From CAIYZT01 sp052387855 (lineage in GTDB: Bacteria; Pseudomonadota; Alphaproteobacteria; Rhodobacterales; Rhodobacteraceae), in contig JBQTIT010000003.1 in assembly GCA_052387855.1 (NCBI GenBank), forward strand, positions 106,309 to 170,308: a DNA stretch of 64,000 nucleotides, in the 5' to 3' direction. Below the pieces are notes generated by a model. It did no database searches. It saw only the letters and a program-made list of their open reading frames with translations, and was not told the DNA's origin. Position numbers and translations under genes: made by a program. Position 1 is the stretch's first letter; each line of letters opens with the position of its first letter. Shown piece by piece: positions 61,081 through 64,000 of the stretch.

Positions 61081-61224
61081 AGGGGGCCTTCGGCCCCCTC
61101 GCCGCAGGCGGCTCACCCCCTGAGGATATTGGGGCCAAAGTGAATGGGCAAAGCGGGAATCTCCCTTCTTCTCTGCCCAAGTATCCCGGGGGTGAGGGCG
61201 CAGCCCGAGGGGGCGGCGCCCCCT
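61081..61224 (-). repeat. Palindromic repeat element, copy 2 (inverted)
   Basis: Reverse complement of the element at 56023-56169. Shared blocks, in the same order, are GGGGGCGCCGCCCCC, CGCCCTCACCCCCGGGATA, TTGGGCAGAGAAGAAGG, TTCACTTTGGCC, ATATCCTCAGGGGGTGAG and GCGGCGAGGGGGC. The centre (about 15 bases) differs. It lies two bases behind the CoA-transferase stop and 84 bases before the hslV start. Confidence 0.85.
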
Positions 61225-61226
61225 TT

Positions 61227-62348
61227 TCAAAGCCCGGCCAGAATCTCGGCCTGATGCTCGCCCAGGCGCGGCGCCGGGCGGTCGAGGTTGAGTTCGGCGC
61301 CCGAAAAGCCGAACGGGCTGCGCAGGCCCGGAACGCCGCCCGGCGCGATCTGCAGGGCGCGGGCGATGACCTGGGGGTCGGCAAAGACCTCGGCCAAATC
61401 GTTGATCGGGCCGGCCGGCACGCCTGCGCCTTCACAGGCCGCCAGAAGGTCGGCCTTGGTCCAGCCCCGGCTGGCCGCCGTAATCTCGGCCGTCATCTCG
61501 TCCCGGGCGGCGATGCGGTCGGCGTTGGAGGCAAAGCGCGCCGGGATGCCGAGGATGGCGCAGAGGCGCTGATACTGCCCGTCGTTTCCGGTGGCCAGGA
61601 TGATCCAGCCATCGGCGCAGTCGAACACCGCATAGGGCGCAAGGTTGGGATGGGCGTTTCCCATGCGCTGCGGGGCCTTGCCGGTGGCCAGGTAGTTCAT
61701 CGCCTGGTTGGCCATCACCGAGGTCGCCACATCCATCAGCGCCAGGTCCAGGTGCTGGCCCTGTCCGCCATTCTTGCCGCGCTGGATCAGCGCCGCCAGG
61801 ATCGCGGTGGTGGCATAGACGCCGGTGAAGATGTCGGTGACGGCCACGCCGACCTTTTGCGGCTGGCCCGCCGGCTCGCCCGTGACCGACATCAGCCCGG
61901 CCATGCCCTGGATGATGAAGTCATATCCCGCCCGGTGCGCGTAGGGGCCGGTCTGGCCAAAGCCGGTGATCGAGCAATAGACCAGCCCCGGGTTCACCGC
62001 GCGCAGGCTTGCGTGATCCAGCCCGTATTTCGCCAGCCCGCCGACCTTGAAGTTCTCGATCACCACATCGGCGCCCGCGACCAGGCGGCGCACGATGTCC
62101 TGGCCCTCGGGGGTGCGGAAATCGCAGGTGATGCTTTTCTTGCCCCGGTTGCAGGCGTGGAAATAGGCGGCCGCGCGTTCGCCGCCATGGTCGATGAAGG
62201 GCGGGCCCCATTGGCGGGTGTCGTCGCCCTCGGGCGCCTCGACCTTGATCACCTCGGCGCCAAGGTCGGCCAGGGTCTGCCCGGCCCAGGGCCCGGCGAG
62301 AATCCGGGCCAGTTCGATGACCCGGATGCCGTCAAGGGGCGCGCTCAT
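61227..62348 (-). CDS. Family III CoA-transferase (CaiB/BaiF)
   Basis: The 373-residue enzyme belongs to the formyl-CoA-transferase family, which moves CoA between organic acids. It has PLDGIRVIELARILAGPWAG at the start, the catalytic Asp in VGVAVTDIFTG (D172), and NRGKKSITCDFRTPEG. The substrate pair cannot be told. The ATG begins immediately before the dsbA-like stop codon, so the two are co-transcribed. Confidence 0.93.
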   Translation of the reverse strand: MSAPLDGIRVIELARILAGPWAGQTLADLGAEVIKVEAPEGDDTRQWGPPFIDHGGERAAAYFHACNRGKKSITCDFRTPEGQDIVRRLVAGADVVIENFKVGGLAKYGLDHASLRAVNPGLVYCSITGFGQTGPYAHRAGYDFIIQGMAGLMSVTGEPAGQPQKVGVAVTDIFTGVYATTAILAALIQRGKNGGQGQHLDLALMDVATSVMANQAMNYLATGKAPQRMGNAHPNLAPYAVFDCADGWIILATGNDGQYQRLCAILGIPARFASNADRIAARDEMTAEITAASRGWTKADLLAACEGAGVPAGPINDLAEVFADPQVIARALQIAPGGVPGLRSPFGFSGAELNLDRPAPRLGEHQAEILAGL

Positions 62349-62957
62349 CTACTTGGCAAGCTCGGCGTCGAGCAGCGCCTTCATGTCCTCGTAGGACATG
62401 TTCGAATGCTTGACGCCGTTGATGAAGAAGGTGGGCGTGCCTTCGACCTGATCGCGGGTCATGCCCGCTTCGAAATGCGCCACCATCGCCTCGGCCATGG
62501 CCTGATCCTTGAGGCAGACATCCATCGCCGCATCGTCAAGCCCGGCGGTGCGGCCGATCTTCTTGAGGTTCTCGACCACCTGCGCGGGGCTTTCGCCGCC
62601 CACCCATTCGGCCTGCTTGTCAAAAAGCATGTCGTGGATGCCAAAGTAGCGATCAGGCCCGCCGCAGCGCGCCAGCATCGAGGCCCAGAGCCCGTAGCGG
62701 TCAAAGTAGACTTCGGCCAGTTCGAACCGGATCAGGCCGGTGTCGATGTATTCCGGCTTGATCCTTGAATAGACGTTGGCATGGAAGTTGGCGCAATGCG
62801 GGCAGGTGTAGCTGGCATATTCCAGGAGGGTGACCGTTGAGTCCGGGTTGCCCGTGACGGGGTTCTCGACCACCGGGGCGTCCTGGGCCGTCAGCGGGGC
62901 GGCCAGGGCGGCCGAAAGGGTCAGGGCACCAAGAAGGCCCGCGAGTTTCATCATCAT
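62349..62957 (-). CDS. DsbA-family thiol:disulfide protein
   Basis: The 202-residue periplasmic protein has a signal peptide (about residues 1-24, ending TAQ-D), a thioredoxin fold with CPHC at residues 52-55 and the cis-Pro segment EGTPTFFING. The insert with YFGIHDMLFDKQAEW is typical of DsbA/BdbD-like thioredoxins (Thioredoxin_4). It introduces or reshuffles disulfides in exported proteins. ATG 62957 overlaps the upstream stop (ATGA). Confidence 0.9.
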   Translation of the reverse strand: MMMKLAGLLGALTLSAALAAPLTAQDAPVVENPVTGNPDSTVTLLEYASYTCPHCANFHANVYSRIKPEYIDTGLIRFELAEVYFDRYGLWASMLARCGGPDRYFGIHDMLFDKQAEWVGGESPAQVVENLKKIGRTAGLDDAAMDVCLKDQAMAEAMVAHFEAGMTRDQVEGTPTFFINGVKHSNMSYEDMKALLDAELAK

Positions 62958-63496
62958 GTCGAACTGCCTTCCGATGGTTTTCTGCGTGATAGGACATTTT
63001 GCGCCAGCCGCTCAAGGGCTGCCTTCAGGCTGGCATCATGGATTGGCGCGACCTGGGCGGCCGCGCGGGCAAGCGCGGCCGGGTCGGGCGCGGAGGTGGC
63101 GGCGGGGCGCGGGGTGAAGTCCGCCTGGCCCTCGGCAAAGCCGGAGGCGGCGGTCTGGGTCAGGCTGATGCGCGAGATGGCATTGTAGCCATAGACCGCG
63201 TTGACCTTTTCCTTGAGGCGCGGCAGGGCCATCTGCACCATGGGCGCATGCGCCGCCTGCACCAGCAGGCTGAGGCTGGCGCCCATCCCCTCGGCCCGCC
63301 CGTAGGACATCTTGACCGGGCGGGTGACGGCGGCAAGGTCGGGCCCGGCGATATCGGTCCAGTGGGTGAGGAGCCGCGTCAGGGCAAAGCCGCGCGTCTC
63401 GCCGACGGCGCGGATCTGGGCGCGCAGCAGGCTTGAGGCGGGCTCGAACCCGCGTTCGCGCCGGCTGTGCGATGTGTCCTGTGGTGTGCGGGCCAT
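62954..63496 (-). CDS. DUF721/DciA-family protein
   Basis: The 180-residue basic protein has the DciA/DUF721 core: LLTHWTDIAGPDLAAVTRPVKMSYG, then LSLLVQAAHAPMVQMALPRLKEKVNAVYGYNAI. DciA proteins load the replicative helicase DnaB in bacteria without DnaC. The disordered C-terminal third is Ala/Pro-rich. In relatives mutY lies next to it in the opposite direction; here no gene is seen up to the window end. Confidence 0.85.
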   Translation of the reverse strand: MARTPQDTSHSRRERGFEPASSLLRAQIRAVGETRGFALTRLLTHWTDIAGPDLAAVTRPVKMSYGRAEGMGASLSLLVQAAHAPMVQMALPRLKEKVNAVYGYNAISRISLTQTAASGFAEGQADFTPRPAATSAPDPAALARAAAQVAPIHDASLKAALERLAQNVLSRRKPSEGSST

Positions 63497-63613
63497 GGCG
63501 CGTCCTTTGGCGCATCATCGCATGCCAAAGGGGGGCCGGCCAGTGCAAGTGGGGGGGCGCGGCATAAAGATTGTGTGAGGCGGGAGGAGGGACCGGAAAA
63601 GGTCAGGTGTTTC
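63497..63613. other. Non-coding region upstream of the DciA-like gene
   Basis: About 117 bases with G-runs and no recognisable gene. It should contain the promoter of the minus-strand DciA-dsbA-CoA-transferase operon, but I see no clear -35/-10 pair. Confidence 0.4.
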
Positions 63614-64000
63614 TTTTCCCCGCCCGTGTTGAAGCCTGTCCGGGTGAGCGGTTCCACATGAGACCACAGAGGCCAGCGCCTGCCGGGGGACGGGCAGGCG
63701 CTGGCCGAGGGACTTTGGGGCCCTCGACCGGGGATGGGGCTTGCGGCTCGCATGGCCTCGGCGGGGGCCTCGGCCAAAGTCGGGCGGAAAAGGAAACGCA
63801 CCGCGTTTCCCCGCCCGTGTGGGAACGGTGAGGGTAGACCGGTTCCGCATGGACGACAGAGGCCAGCGCCCGCCCCGGAGGGCGTGGAGCGCCCTCCCTG
63901 GGGGGGTCGGGCGCTGGCCGAGGTCCTTTGGGGCCCTCGGCCGGGGATGGGGCGAGCGATTACGCATGACCTCGGCGATAGCCTCGGCCATTTCGGGCGG
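63614..64000. repeat. Two imperfect structured tandem repeats at the right edge
   Basis: Unit 1 is 63614-63787 and unit 2 is 63805-64000 (possibly cut by the window end). Both run from a CCCCGCCCGTGT block to CTCGGCCA..TCGGGCGG, with long identical stretches such as GACAGAGGCCAGCGCC-type and TTTGGGGCCCTCG. Each contains a stem made by GGCCAGCGCC... and ...GGCGCTGGCC and a second stem GGCCGAGG/CCTCGGCC. Unit 2 has 22 extra bases in the first hairpin's loop. No family protein is visible on either strand. Confidence 0.8.

Noticed and set aside
63614..64000. The right-edge repeats as a CRISPR array
   Set aside because: Units are about 190 bases, imperfect and without unique spacers of constant size; no cas genes are nearby.
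63614..64000. Minus-strand frame across the right-edge repeats as a gene
   Set aside because: The two units fall into different reading phases and the product is Arg/Pro-rich with no family likeness; conservation follows the hairpins, not codons.

Overview
The window looks like a piece of the main chromosome of a flagellated, redox-regulated member of the Rhodobacteraceae (Alphaproteobacteria). The evidence is very high GC with strong G/C third-position use, the alphaproteobacterial flagellar regulators FlbT and FlaF next to a DUF1217 protein and flagellin, a regB / senC-regA-hvrA cluster arranged as in Rhodobacter, and the local order ubiB-ubiE-mutM-enoyl-CoA hydratase-rpsT-dnaA-dnaN-recF-gyrB. 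The genus cannot be fixed from the sequence alone. I see no rRNA, tRNA, insertion sequence, prophage or CRISPR array.

Layout. 1-18282 is the right part of a flagellar cluster: a truncated gene at the left edge, a lytic transglycosylase, the export genes flhA-fliR-flhB with a small coiled-coil protein, then a long minus-strand run fliL-flgH-flgA-flgG-flgF-fliQ-fliE-flgC-flgB, plus-strand fliI, a minus-strand block of flagellin, flaF, flbT and a DUF1217 gene, two small flagellar genes (FlgN-like, FlgJ rod-binding), and plus-strand fliK-flgD. 18284-31608 is housekeeping: ubiquinone synthesis (ubiB, ubiE), DNA repair (mutM), an enoyl-CoA hydratase, rpsT, dnaA, dnaN, recF, a VOC-GNAT fusion, a LysE-type exporter and gyrB. 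An orphan MazF-like gene and a probable small RNA lie between dnaN and recF.

31653-43750 holds an aldo/keto reductase, a hemY / mitofilin-like / hemD operon, a divergent tsaD-gpsA-YciI-EVE run, a DUF1761 membrane protein, ahcY, a TrkH/TrkA potassium system and an HD hydrolase. 43795-48603 is the redox-regulation block (hvrA, regA, senC, regB), followed by a PAS-domain protein with a CtrA-type site in front of it. 48657-56008 is tsaE, addB, addA (double-strand-break repair) and thioredoxin. 56175-63496 is minus strand: lpxK, waaA and a DUF4170 gene (lipid A/Kdo), hslU and hslV with an acetyltransferase between them, a family III CoA-transferase, a DsbA-like protein and a DciA-like protein. The last 500 bases contain no recognisable gene but carry two structured tandem repeats.

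The least ordinary signals are: (1) a promoter-hairpin-terminator unit at 26224-26377, probably a small RNA, directly behind the MazF-like gene; (2) two about 145-bp palindromic repeats in inverted orientation that bracket lpxK to hslV; (3) the 63614-64000 tandem repeat, whose hairpins show base-pair-preserving changes; (4) a TTAA-N7-TTAA site before the PAS protein; (5) a second candidate RNA gene ending at 39134. All functional names rest on reading motifs and gene order by eye; no database search was possible.
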